Shown here: positions 5,958 to 13,678 of the stretch, piece after piece
Numbering within the stretch: position 1 is the stretch's first letter
How the letters are laid out: the number at the start of each line of letters is the position of its first letter
DNA from: Desulfocapsa sp050291935
Lineage (GTDB): Bacteria; Desulfobacterota; Desulfobulbia; Desulfobulbales; Desulfocapsaceae
DNA length: 13,678 nt
Reading direction: 5' to 3'
Assembly: GCA_050291935.1 (NCBI GenBank)
Contig: JBNKKR010000068.1
Location: 1-13,678, forward strand
Program-made: the position numbers and the translations under genes
Notes under the pieces: model-generated
Database searches by the model: none
Told to the model about the DNA's origin: nothing
What the model saw: the letters and a program-made list of their open reading frames with translations, nothing else

Positions 5958-5994
5958 AGTATACAAAATACGAATAATACGCACTCAATCTCAA
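5958..5994 (-). promoter_or_regulatory. Possible promoter upstream of argJ
   Basis: On the - strand, TTGAGT (5988-5983) with TATACT (5963-5958) at 19-nt spacing, or TTGAGA (5994-5989) with TATTTT (5970-5965) at 18 nt, are the best -35/-10 pairs. Either start site would give a short leader before the argJ SD. The -10 region overlaps the inverted repeat GTATA-N7-TATAC (5948-5964, read on the + strand), which could be an operator. I cannot assign it to ArgR. This is weak, pattern-only evidence. Confidence 0.35.
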
Positions 5995-6139
5995 ATTTTG
6001 ATCTGGGAAACATTGAATGTAGGTTGGGCAGCTTATCTTGTCAAACGAAACTTACGGATGTTTTTAAAAAAAGTAAGCTTAAGTCACTGCAACATAAGAA
6101 CCTTTACATTTTTAAACAGGGGTGTAAAGTAAAATTATT

Positions 6140-7645
6140 ATGAAAACAGAGATGTTACATTGGAGTGGCAACCTCATTGCCGTCAGTTTCACCCTTGCTG
6201 ATCTTTTTATACGACTGGGACTCTCTATCCGCGTCATAATGCGTCAACGCCAATATGGAGTGACCCTTGCCTGGTTGATTATTATTTTATTAATCCCCTT
6301 TCTTGGTGCTATTATCTATCTGTTTCTAGGTGAAAATAGAATTGGCGAAACCCGTGCAAAACGGGCTGAAGAGTCCCTTAACCATTATCATCACTGGCTT
6401 GCTTCACTGCAAAAAATTTCATCTGCGAGTTGTAACACCTACTGCCAGGAAATGGAATCCATTCAACATCAGGCAAATACCCTTGTGGGTATCCCTACCA
6501 TGGACGGGAATGAGCTGGAACTTATTGAAAATCCAGTACAGATAATGCAATCCATAATCAGGGATATGGACAATGCAAAGTCGACCTGTCATCTCCAATT
6601 CTATATCTGGCAGGATGGTGGAACCACTGATGAAGTGGTTGAGTCGCTCATCCGGGCAGCAAGAAGAGGGGTTATCTGCCGTGTCCTTGTGGATTCCATT
6701 GGCTCAAAAGAATTTTTAAAAGGAAAACAAGTCAAGAGATTACGAAAAGCTGGTGTACGTGTACTTGAATCCCTCCCGGCAGGATTTTTTAAAGCCTTTT
6801 TTGTCCGCATTGATATTAGGAATCACCGAAAAATAGTAATAATCGATGGGAAAATCGCCTATACCGGCAGTCAAAACATGGTTGATCCTAAGGTATTCAA
6901 AAAAGACTCTGGAGTTGGTCTGTGGATAGACAATATGGTCCGTGTCCAGGGACCGGTTGTTGAAGCCATGGCCGGCACATTTATCAGTGACTGGTTTCTG
7001 GAAACCGATGGAAACAGCTATCAACCAAGATCACTTAACGAAGACGTTCAGCATATTCGAAAAATTACCGATCTTAGGCACCTGCCACCTGTGGGAAATA
7101 TAGCAATCCAGTTTGTTCCTTCTGGGCCATCCTTCTCCCAGGAAGCTATTCATAAGTTATTATTAACAACAATTTACTCCTCCAGGAAAAGTCTTGTCCT
7201 GACTACACCCTATTTTGTTCCGGATGAATCAATTTTGACAGCACTTACCTCCGCTGCCCAACGCGGAGTAGACGTTCGCATCATCATACCCGAAAAAAAT
7301 GATTCGAAACTTGTTCAATATGCCAGCAATGCACGCTATCAAACCATGCTGGAAAGTGGGATCACCATTAAACTGTTTACAGGCGGATTACTCCACGCAA
7401 AAACCATTACCGTTGACGACAAATTTTCGCTTTTTGGATCTGTAAATATCGATATGAGAAGCGTCTGGCTCAACTTTGAAGCAACCCTCTTTATTTACAA
7501 TCAGGACTTCACCAAAAAACTTCGAACGGTCCAGGCCGGCTATGAAGCCAATACCCACACCCTCTCATTGGACAAAGTAAAAAACAAAAAGTTTTTCAAA
7601 CGATTTTGTGAAAATGCTGCTCTAATTATCAGCCCCATTTTGTAA
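6140..7645 (+). CDS. cls: Cardiolipin synthase (ClsA-type, phospholipase D family)
   Basis: An inner-membrane enzyme that joins two phosphatidylglycerols into cardiolipin plus glycerol. Its 501 residues match the usual ClsA length. Two N-terminal membrane helices (about 12-34 and 39-64, the second with AWLIIILLIPFLGAIIYLFL) are followed by the GENRIGETRAKRAEE cytosolic start. Two PLD catalytic motifs follow: HRKIVIIDGKIAYTGSQN (H229, K231, D236) and HAKTITVDDKFSLFGSVNID (H419, K421, D426), both intact. FYIWQDG and TTPYFVPDE are further family marks. The start fits the E. coli ClsA N-terminus; the AGGGGTG upstream is ~15 nt away, so the SD is poor. It diverges from argJ across 209 nt and precedes the phosphoesterase gene by 7 nt, suggesting co-transcription. 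Confidence 0.95.
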   Translation: MKTEMLHWSGNLIAVSFTLADLFIRLGLSIRVIMRQRQYGVTLAWLIIILLIPFLGAIIYLFLGENRIGETRAKRAEESLNHYHHWLASLQKISSASCNTYCQEMESIQHQANTLVGIPTMDGNELELIENPVQIMQSIIRDMDNAKSTCHLQFYIWQDGGTTDEVVESLIRAARRGVICRVLVDSIGSKEFLKGKQVKRLRKAGVRVLESLPAGFFKAFFVRIDIRNHRKIVIIDGKIAYTGSQNMVDPKVFKKDSGVGLWIDNMVRVQGPVVEAMAGTFISDWFLETDGNSYQPRSLNEDVQHIRKITDLRHLPPVGNIAIQFVPSGPSFSQEAIHKLLLTTIYSSRKSLVLTTPYFVPDESILTALTSAAQRGVDVRIIIPEKNDSKLVQYASNARYQTMLESGITIKLFTGGLLHAKTITVDDKFSLFGSVNIDMRSVWLNFEATLFIYNQDFTKKLRTVQAGYEANTHTLSLDKVKNKKFFKRFCENAALIISPIL

Positions 7646-7652
7646 TAACACT

Positions 7653-8369
7653 ATGAAAATACTTCTTCTCTCTGATATCCATGCCAACTTCCCTGCATTA
7701 CAAGCTGTATTTTCAACCTTTGGCAACAGCTCCTTCGATTATATCGTAAACTGTGGTGACTCTCTGGTTTATGGCCCTTTTCCAAACGAGACAATGCACT
7801 ACTTAACCGATAAACAGGTACTTTCAATTACAGGCAACACCGATAGAAAGATAAAAAAAATACTTAAAGGAAAAACGATCCGCAAACCCAGCAATCCGCA
7901 AAAACGAATTATGTATAGTTGGACTGCTTCAAAACTTGATAACCAGGCCAAAAAACATCTCTTTTCACTTCACAACAAAGAAATATTTTCTGTCGATGAC
8001 TATTCAATATGCCTTGCCCACGGGAGCCCAGTCCATAAAAATGAATTTCTCTTTCCGGAAACTACTATTACACGCTTCCAGGAACTGGCAAGAGTTTGCC
8101 CGAGTCAAATCATCATCACCGGCCATTCACACAGCCCTTATCACAAACATGTGGATGGCACTCATTTTATAAATCCCGGTAGTGTGGGGCGAATGTTCGA
8201 TGGGAATCCTGCTGCGTCATGTGCAATTTTAACACTGTCCACTTCTTCAATTGCGGTCGAACATTTCCGTATTCAATATCCCATTGAAGAGGTCTGTAAA
8301 GCATTGGAGAAGGCAAATTTACCAAAACTCTACCAGCAAATGTACCGGGAAGGACTTAAGTTGAACTAA
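7653..8369 (+). CDS. Metallophosphoesterase, YfcE/MJ0936-like
   Basis: A 238-residue cytosolic calcineurin-like phosphoesterase with the full two-metal signature: D8-x-H10 (LLSDIHAN), G35-D36 (NCGDS), G61-N62-x-D64 (GNTDR, Thr replacing the more usual His), H123 (LAHGSP), G157-H158-S159-H160 (ITGHSHSP) and NPGSVGR (174-180). Members hydrolyse phosphodiesters or phosphomonoesters; the natural substrate is unknown here. The start ATG lies 7 nt after the cls stop with no clear SD, so it is probably translated by coupling to cls. A phosphoesterase beside a phospholipid synthase and two polyphosphate kinases suggests phosphate metabolism, but that is context only. Confidence 0.9.
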   Translation: MKILLLSDIHANFPALQAVFSTFGNSSFDYIVNCGDSLVYGPFPNETMHYLTDKQVLSITGNTDRKIKKILKGKTIRKPSNPQKRIMYSWTASKLDNQAKKHLFSLHNKEIFSVDDYSICLAHGSPVHKNEFLFPETTITRFQELARVCPSQIIITGHSHSPYHKHVDGTHFINPGSVGRMFDGNPAASCAILTLSTSSIAVEHFRIQYPIEEVCKALEKANLPKLYQQMYREGLKLN

Positions 8370-8491
8370 CAAATGACTAATTTGAAAATCATATTTTTTA
8401 TTAAAAACCAACATTTCCAAATAAAGGATTTCTATTCTTTTTAAGAATCTGATACCCTTTCATAATACGTACAAGAAAAATTGAGGTCAAC

Positions 8492-9466
8492 ATGAGTGCT
8501 GCAAAAAAGAAAAAACATATTGATTATGGACCAGAACCATTGGGAAGCACGGCTATTATCAGTCGAATTATCGAGAATGTCGGTTTTGAATTTAAAGATA
8601 AAGACCCAACCGAAAAAAGCCGCAAACTCCTCAGTTTATTACATAACCAGTGCAAAGAATCCATCGTTGAAGCAGCACTTTTAAAATATTACAACTCAGA
8701 AGAGCTCAAACCCTACCAGGCTGAACTTATTAAAATGCAAGAACATCTGGAGCAAACCGGTAAAAAGATGATCATTCTTTTTGACGGTAGAGATGCGTCT
8801 GGAAAAGGTGGGACCATCCGTAGGGTCACCCGTTATATGAATGAGAAGCGGTACCGGGTAGAAGCCCTTGGAAAACCGAATGAAGTACAAAAATCTGAGT
8901 TACATATTAAACGATATATTGAACGATTTCCCCATGCAGGCGAGATCGTCCTTTTTGACAGGAGTTGGTATAACCGCGCAATGGTTGAACCTGTGATGGG
9001 ATTTTGCAGCAACGATCAATATCGTCGTTTTTTAAAAAAGGTCACCAGTTACGAAGAAAACTTCATCCTTGATGCGGGGCAGACCATACTCCTTAAACTC
9101 TACTTTTCGGTAACGAAGGAAGAACAGTCAAAACGTTTTGAAAGACGAAAAAATGATCCCTTGCGTCAGTGGAAGCTGAGCGAGGTAGACTTGCAGGCAC
9201 AGGACTTATGGGATGAATTTACCTTAAAAAAGAAGGTTCTTTTACAAAAGACTTGTACAAAACTTTCTCCCTGGTGGATTATTCGCTCTGATGACAAACA
9301 TAAAGCCAGACGTGAGACAATGAAACTCATATTAAATAGCGTAAAATATAGAGGACGCAGTAGAACACTGGATTTCGCCCTTGACGACTCCATTGTTATT
9401 GACGGTCAAAGGGAACTAAGAATAATGAAGAAACAGAAAAAGAGATACGGAACCCCACTACGTTAA
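8492..9466 (+). CDS. ppk2: Polyphosphate kinase 2 (PPK2 family), paralogue 1
   Basis: PPK2 moves phosphate between polyphosphate and nucleotides. It is a cytosolic P-loop enzyme. The Walker A is GRDASGKGG (G99, K105) and the Walker B LFDRSWYNRA (D156, R157). The lid region carries RRKNDPLRQWKLSEVD, with WWIIRSDDKHKAR after it. Single-domain form, 324 aa, with the LRQWKLS lid typical of class I PPK2, which mostly makes NTP from NDP; the class is inferred. The N-terminus is basic (AAKKKKH) and the C-terminal tail is basic as well (KKQKKRYG). The start has GAGGT 4 nt upstream. A 122-nt AT-rich gap separates it from the phosphoesterase and may hold a promoter, though no convincing boxes were found. 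The second paralogue follows by 24 nt. Confidence 0.94.
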   Translation: MSAAKKKKHIDYGPEPLGSTAIISRIIENVGFEFKDKDPTEKSRKLLSLLHNQCKESIVEAALLKYYNSEELKPYQAELIKMQEHLEQTGKKMIILFDGRDASGKGGTIRRVTRYMNEKRYRVEALGKPNEVQKSELHIKRYIERFPHAGEIVLFDRSWYNRAMVEPVMGFCSNDQYRRFLKKVTSYEENFILDAGQTILLKLYFSVTKEEQSKRFERRKNDPLRQWKLSEVDLQAQDLWDEFTLKKKVLLQKTCTKLSPWWIIRSDDKHKARRETMKLILNSVKYRGRSRTLDFALDDSIVIDGQRELRIMKKQKKRYGTPLR

Positions 9467-9490
9467 CTTTTAGCTAAAGAGGAACACTTC

Positions 9491-10426
9491 ATGTCTGATA
9501 AAAAGAGTCATCACAAATCCAAAAATAAAAAGAAGAAAAACCAGAAGCTCATCAGTTGCGTAAAATTTAAACTCCTTGAGGGAACTGCTCTAAAAAACGT
9601 CCATAGGGAAGCGGGAAAAAGAAAGACAGCCGTTTTTGTTAAGGACTGGCATTTGGAATATGAAAAAGAGTTGAAAATTCTGCAAATTGAACTCATGAAA
9701 CTCCAACGTCACATGCAGGCCACTGGGGAACGCATGCTGATGATCTTTGAAGGCAGGGATGCAGCGGGCAAAGGTGGAACCATAAAACGCATTACAGCAA
9801 ACTTAAACCCAAGAAATACCCGGGTTGTGGCACTTACTAAGCCCAATGAAACCGAACTTACCCAGTGGTATTTTCAGCGCTATACCAACCACCTTCCTTC
9901 CGCAGGAGAAATGGTACTCTTTGATCGCAGTTGGTACAACAGGGCCATGGTCGAACCAGTCATGAAATTTTGTACTGATGAGCAAAATAAGCGTTTTTTA
10001 AAGGATGTTCCATTCCTTGAGGAAATGCTTGTAAAAGACGGCATCCATCTTTTGAAATTCTACTTTTCTGTTTCAAAGGAAGTGCAAAAAGAACGCTTCG
10101 ATTCACGTAAAGAGGACCCTCTTAAGCAGTACAAGCTTTCCCCGGTTGATAACCTGGCTCAAAAATATTGGGATGAATATTCGGTTCGGAAATTTCAAAT
10201 GTTATCAGAAACGAACCGAACAGTCGCCCCGTGGACCATTATCCGTTCCGATGTGAAAAAGACTGCCAGATTAAACTGTATAAAACATATCCTCAACCAA
10301 ATGGAGTATGAAGATAAACTTCCCACAGACCAATTACAATGTGATCCAAAGATTGTAATTTCTGGTATTGATGAACTGCAGCATATGCAAACAAACATCA
10401 TGCACCCAGAAAAACTACACGGATAA
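9491..10426 (+). CDS. ppk2: Polyphosphate kinase 2 (PPK2 family), paralogue 2
   Basis: A second PPK2 of 311 aa with intact Walker A GRDAAGKGG (G88, K94) and Walker B LFDRSWYNRAMVEPVM (D145, R146). The lid is RKEDPLKQYKLSPVD, and PWTIIRSDVKKTAR follows. It differs from paralogue 1 at many positions (for example LKQYKLS against LRQWKLS), so the duplication is old or the two were gathered separately. The first 20 residues are strikingly lysine-rich (KNKKKKNQK after HHKS), perhaps a polyphosphate- or nucleic-acid-binding tail; this is inference. The start has AGAGGA 8 nt upstream. It lies 24 nt after paralogue 1 and 12 nt before the hemerythrin, so the three likely share an mRNA. Two PPK2s could divide donor/acceptor or NDP/NMP roles. 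Confidence 0.94.
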   Translation: MSDKKSHHKSKNKKKKNQKLISCVKFKLLEGTALKNVHREAGKRKTAVFVKDWHLEYEKELKILQIELMKLQRHMQATGERMLMIFEGRDAAGKGGTIKRITANLNPRNTRVVALTKPNETELTQWYFQRYTNHLPSAGEMVLFDRSWYNRAMVEPVMKFCTDEQNKRFLKDVPFLEEMLVKDGIHLLKFYFSVSKEVQKERFDSRKEDPLKQYKLSPVDNLAQKYWDEYSVRKFQMLSETNRTVAPWTIIRSDVKKTARLNCIKHILNQMEYEDKLPTDQLQCDPKIVISGIDELQHMQTNIMHPEKLHG

Positions 10427-10438
10427 GGAGATCCCTCA

Positions 10439-10834
10439 GTGCCCCAAAAAGCTATTTGGAATGAAGAATATTCCGTACTCAATGACCAGATTGATGCCCA
10501 ACATAAATACTTGTTTGAGATTTATAACAGCATCCATGAGCTAATCGATACCCCAGAAGAAACCGAGGCGGTGGAACAAGCCTTGGTGAGCCTTCAAAAT
10601 TATATCGAAAGTCATTTTAAAGATGAGGAAGAATTATACGAGGGACATCCACTCCTCCTGGAACACAAACAACAACATGTTGATTTCATGTTACAAATAG
10701 ATTCCTCAATCGCCGATTACAATCGAGGAAGTCTCAACCTTGCTGAGCTGGCTGAGTTTATTTACGATTGGTTATCAAATCATATTCTGGTGGTTGATGG
10801 ACAATACTTCAGTGATATGCGTTCCCTTGCCTGA
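10439..10834 (+). CDS. Bacteriohemerythrin (single-domain)
   Basis: A 131-residue four-helix di-iron protein that binds O2 (or senses or stores it) in the cytosol. All seven usual iron ligands can be placed: H22 (DAQHKYLF), H59 and E63 (SHFKDEE), H76 and H80 (EHKQQHVDF), H115 and D120 (NHILVVDGQY). The N-terminal IWNEEYSVLNDQIDAQH is also typical. The start is GTG, chosen because AAGGAG lies 8 nt upstream and the family begins this close to the W-x-x-x-Y motif. No membrane or signalling domain is present. It is 12 nt downstream of the second PPK2, an unusual partner. It could protect oxygen-sensitive enzymes of an anaerobe; that role is inferred from family studies. Confidence 0.93.
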   Translation: MPQKAIWNEEYSVLNDQIDAQHKYLFEIYNSIHELIDTPEETEAVEQALVSLQNYIESHFKDEEELYEGHPLLLEHKQQHVDFMLQIDSSIADYNRGSLNLAELAEFIYDWLSNHILVVDGQYFSDMRSLA

Positions 10835-10859
10835 ACGTATCTGAAAATGGGTATTTAAC

Positions 10860-10906
10860 TTAGCCCAGCAGGGTGTATGACGCCGCTCTTTAATTAACTG
10901 GGCTGA
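10860..10906. repeat. Inverted repeat in the hemerythrin-secA convergent gap
   Basis: TTAGCCCAG (10860-10868) and CTGGGCTGA (10898-10906) pair over 9 bp with one G-U, around a 29-nt loop. One arm is inside the last codons of secA and the other just past the hemerythrin stop. There is no U-tract on either side, so it is at most a weak or Rho-assisted end for both converging transcripts. Confidence 0.35.
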
Positions 10907-13452
10907 CCACAGCATTTTTTATATTTCTTACCAGAGCCACAAGGGCACGGTGCATTGCGACCAACTTTTTCACTTTCACGTTTAACCGGTTGCTGTTGAG
11001 GGGGGGCTTCCCCTGCCGCCCCCTGGTTTAAACGAGCTTGTTCTTGTTCGCGTAGCTGCTGCTGGCGTCTCTCTTCTTCCAACCGTTCAACATCTTCTTC
11101 GTGCATGACGCGCACCCGCATAAGACTGCTCACCGTTTTAGCTTTTACGGCTTCAATCATACTGAGAAAGAGATTGTATCCCTCTTTTTTATACTCATCC
11201 AACGGGTTTTTCTGTCCATACCCCCTAAGACCTATCCCCTGCTTTAGATGATCCATGGACAGCAAATGATCCTTCCAATGACTATCAACGGTCTGTAACA
11301 GGAGTATTCGTTCAAGGTGTCTTTGCGTCTCTTCTCCATTTGCCTCTTCTTGTTCTTTATACTGGATTTGCACGAGTTCTGAGAGCTTTTGAGAGAACGC
11401 CTCGGAATCCATATCACTCTTCTGTTTTGTATCCCACTCAACTTCTATATGAAACAGATCAAGCATCCGCTCTTCAAAGCCGTCCCAATTCCAATCCTCA
11501 GACATCATTTTTTCATTGGCAAACTCACTTGCAACCATTGCAATTTGATCATCTATCATATCTTGAATAACAGCTAAAAGGTCACTACCATCCAAAACTT
11601 CCCTTCGTTGACGGTAAATCACCTCACGCTGTTTATTCATAACATCGTCGTACTCAAGCAGATGTTTCCTGATATCGAAGTTATGCCCTTCCACCTTTCG
11701 TTGAGCATTTTCAATGGCTTTGGATATCATATTATGTTCGATGGGTTCATCTTCCTCCATACCCAGCTTATCCATTATGCCGGAAATTCTGCCAGAACCA
11801 AAGATACGAAGCAGATCATCTTCCAAAGATAAAAAGAATCTGGATGATCCTGGATCTCCCTGACGCCCAGAGCGGCCACGAAGCTGATTGTCAATCCTGC
11901 GCGACTCATGGCGTGAAGTCCCTAAAATATGAAGACCACCCGCCTCTTTTGATTCGGGACTGAGTTTAATATCAGTACCACGCCCGGCCATATTGGTGGC
12001 AATGGTGACCTTTCCATATTGCCCGGCATTTGCCACTATTTCAGCTTCTCTTTCATGTTGTTTGGCGTTTAAAACCTCGTGGGGAATTTTCGCCTTTTTG
12101 AGCATTTTTGATATTTTTTCCGATACATCGATGGAAATTGTTCCCACAAGGACAGGTTGTCCTTTGGCGTGCAGTTCCTGGATCTCCCTCACCACTGCCC
12201 GCTCTTTTGCCGCGACGTTTTTATATATTACATCTACATAATCCTTACGCACCATGGGCATATTGGTGGGCATAATGACCACATCAAGATTGTAAATCTT
12301 TTTAAACTCGGCAGCCTCTGTGTCAGCCGTACCCGTCATACCGGACAGTTTGTCATACATTCTGAAATAATTCTGGAAGGTAATGGAGGCAAGGGTTTGA
12401 TTTTCTTTTTCAATTGTCACATGTTCTTTTGCTTCCAGGGCCTGATGAAGTCCATCGCTATATCGTCTCCCCTCCATGGTTCGACCGGTAAATTCATCGA
12501 CGATAACTACTTCACCATTTTTAACTATGTAGTCCACATCACGTTGAAAGAGTGTATGTGCTTTAAGTGCCTGATTGAGATGGTGGAGGTCTTCTATGGC
12601 ATCCGGCTCATATAAATTCTCAACATGAAGAAGCTGTTCACCAAGAGCAATGCCCTCTTCGGTTAACGCCACCTGCCTTGCTTTTTCGTCGATGACATAG
12701 TGTTCTTCTGCTTTAAAAGCTCCCATTATCTTGTCAACTTCTTTGTATTTTTCAGTAGATATATTGGCAGGTCCTGAAATAATAAGTGGCGTTCTGGCCT
12801 CATCAATTAAAATGGAATCAACCTCATCAACAATGGCAAAGTTGAACCCTCGTTGACAAAAATCCGCCATTTCAAACTTCATATTGTCGCGTAGATAATC
12901 AAAACCAAATTCGTTATTTGTTCCATAGGTGACATCTGCGTTATAGGCCTCACGGCGCTGGCCATCCTCCATATCGTGGATAATTTTCCCAACGCTAATA
13001 CCAAGGGCTCGATACACCTGTCCCATCCAATCCGCATCACGTGCTGCAAGATAGTCGTTCACCGTCACCAGATGAACCCCTTTACCCGTCAACGCATTAA
13101 GGTAGACGGGAAGTGTTGAGGTAAGTGTTTTTCCCTCACCAGTTTTCATCTCCGCAATCTTCCCCTGATGCAGGATAACTCCGCCAACTAACTGAACATC
13201 ATAATGCCTCTCACCAAGGGTTCGCTTGGCTGCCTCGCGCATGGTCGCAAAGGCCTCCGGCAACAGGCTGTCCAGGCTCTCGCCTTTAGCAATACGTTCC
13301 CGAAACGCAACGGTTCGGGCGGCAAGACCCGCGTCATCCAGTGGACTTACCGTACTCTCTAGCTCATTAACTCTATTTACTAATGGTTGAATTTGTTTAA
13401 GAATACGGTCATTCTTGCTTCCGAAAACTTTTGTCAGCACTTTTCCTATCAT
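10894..13452 (-). CDS. secA: Protein translocase ATPase SecA
   Basis: SecA is the motor that pushes unfolded preproteins through SecYEG. At 852 residues the gene is full length: N-terminus MIGKVLTKVFGSKNDR, Walker A MKTGEGKT (G105-T109), LVTVNDYLAARDADW, Walker B IVDEVD (D209, E210), the preprotein cross-linking region, MAGRGTDIKL and QLRGRSGRQGDPGSSRFFLS in the second motor half, HWKDHLLSMDHLKQGI in the helical scaffold, then a Gln-rich linker. It ends with the zinc tail CPCGSGKKYKKCCG (C836, C838, C847, C848) that binds SecB or lipid. The start is supported by family N-termini rather than by an SD, which is poor. A weak promoter may lie upstream: TTTACA 13505-13500 and GATAAA 13480-13475, 19 nt apart. 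It is convergent with the hemerythrin gene. Confidence 0.98.
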   Translation of the reverse strand: MIGKVLTKVFGSKNDRILKQIQPLVNRVNELESTVSPLDDAGLAARTVAFRERIAKGESLDSLLPEAFATMREAAKRTLGERHYDVQLVGGVILHQGKIAEMKTGEGKTLTSTLPVYLNALTGKGVHLVTVNDYLAARDADWMGQVYRALGISVGKIIHDMEDGQRREAYNADVTYGTNNEFGFDYLRDNMKFEMADFCQRGFNFAIVDEVDSILIDEARTPLIISGPANISTEKYKEVDKIMGAFKAEEHYVIDEKARQVALTEEGIALGEQLLHVENLYEPDAIEDLHHLNQALKAHTLFQRDVDYIVKNGEVVIVDEFTGRTMEGRRYSDGLHQALEAKEHVTIEKENQTLASITFQNYFRMYDKLSGMTGTADTEAAEFKKIYNLDVVIMPTNMPMVRKDYVDVIYKNVAAKERAVVREIQELHAKGQPVLVGTISIDVSEKISKMLKKAKIPHEVLNAKQHEREAEIVANAGQYGKVTIATNMAGRGTDIKLSPESKEAGGLHILGTSRHESRRIDNQLRGRSGRQGDPGSSRFFLSLEDDLLRIFGSGRISGIMDKLGMEEDEPIEHNMISKAIENAQRKVEGHNFDIRKHLLEYDDVMNKQREVIYRQRREVLDGSDLLAVIQDMIDDQIAMVASEFANEKMMSEDWNWDGFEERMLDLFHIEVEWDTKQKSDMDSEAFSQKLSELVQIQYKEQEEANGEETQRHLERILLLQTVDSHWKDHLLSMDHLKQGIGLRGYGQKNPLDEYKKEGYNLFLSMIEAVKAKTVSSLMRVRVMHEEDVERLEEERRQQQLREQEQARLNQGAAGEAPPQQQPVKRESEKVGRNAPCPCGSGKKYKKCCGQPS

Positions 13453-13533
13453 AGCGGTATGTCACTTTTTTTATTTTATCGAGTCGCAATCAGTCTTTTT
13501 GTAAACTGCTCCCAGTATGTTGTCTGCGTAACC

Positions 13534-13677
13534 TTAACGTGTACCCTGGCGGTGCAATATATCTTGTACAGATCCTTGTAATGCTTCTTCGTCGCAATCG
13601 GGAAACTTTGGACAATTGATACATTCACTCCAGATTTTGTGCGGCAGATCCCCTTTATCCACGTCATAAAAACCTAC
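13534..13677 (-). CDS. Unrecognised Cys-containing protein, C-terminal fragment
   Basis: A frame open from the right edge of the window to a TAA at 13536-13534 gives 47 residues, beginning VGFYDVDKGDLPHKIWSECI and ending LHRQGTR. It has no start codon in the window, so it is the 3' end of a longer gene. Three cysteines in ECINCPKFPDCDEE suggest a metal or disulfide site near the C-terminus. Charged, varied composition and the absence of stops make it more convincing than the overlapping 63-codon frame at 13476-13667. It lies 81 nt upstream of secA on the same strand. I do not recognise the family. Confidence 0.55.
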   Translation of the reverse strand, partial: VGFYDVDKGDLPHKIWSECINCPKFPDCDEEALQGSVQDILHRQGTR

Positions 13678-13678
13678 T

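Noticed and set aside
6001..6139. Possible cls promoter (TTGAAT with TATCTT).
   Set aside because: The spacing is only 15 nt and other pairings are no better; not strong enough to annotate.
8370..8491. AT-rich gap with short palindromes (for example ATTCTT-TTT-AAGAAT) considered as a terminator or promoter.
   Set aside because: The stems are short and AT-only with no U-tract, and no -35/-10 pair with acceptable spacing stands out.
12157..12615. 152-codon + strand frame opposite secA.
   Set aside because: It is a shadow of secA with no SD or recognisable domain.
13476..13667. 63-codon - strand frame just upstream of secA.
   Set aside because: It overlaps a more protein-like frame that enters from the window edge (13534-13677), runs into the secA leader, and has no SD at its start.

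Overview
The window most resembles a chromosomal segment of a Gram-negative anaerobe of the Desulfobacterota, probably of the Desulfobulbales / Desulfotalea kind. This rests on moderate GC content, the gene set (FeoB, ArgJ, AvtA-type aminotransferase, tandem PPK2, bacteriohemerythrin, SecA with a CC-type zinc tail) and protein style. It is an inference from memory, not a search. No IS element, phage gene, CRISPR array, tRNA or rRNA was seen.

Layout. (1) Bases 2-307, + strand: the 3' end of feoB (ferrous iron uptake). (2) Bases 308-1103 hold no large gene but are full of regulatory structure on the - strand: a sigma70-like promoter (751-780), a complete cobalamin riboswitch (about 585-745), an intrinsic terminator (482-520) and a 30-codon ORF with an excellent Shine-Dalgarno (356-448), pointing convergently into feoB. 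Next to them are a bidirectional terminator (845-884) and a possible 34-codon ORF (999-1103). (3) Bases 1104-5930, - strand: a compact run read as argJ, a small four-Cys protein, an AvtA-like aminotransferase, a secreted MORN-repeat protein and a DUF4177 protein. The last three are joined by overlapping or very close start/stop codons, and the run ends at the 845-884 terminator. (4) Bases 6140-10834, + strand: cardiolipin synthase, a YfcE/MJ0936-like metallophosphoesterase, two tandem polyphosphate kinase 2 paralogues and a bacteriohemerythrin. (5) Bases 10894-13452, - strand: secA, convergent with hemerythrin. Upstream of it on the same strand is the C-terminal 47 codons of an unrecognised Cys-containing protein that runs off the window.

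How the genes work together. The - strand run starts with arginine biosynthesis (ArgJ) and an amino-acid aminotransferase, then shifts to an exported repeat protein of unknown role. The + strand run joins membrane lipid synthesis, a phosphoesterase, polyphosphate/nucleotide phosphotransfer and oxygen/iron binding. That reads as an envelope, energy and oxygen-stress group, although common transcription is shown only by short spacing.

The best candidate for something undescribed is the cobalamin riboswitch at 585-745. It appears intact, with its own promoter, a terminator and a plausible antiterminator pairing. The only thing downstream on its strand is a 30-aa ORF and then the antisense of feoB, so it may control a small protein or an antisense/small RNA rather than a B12 gene.
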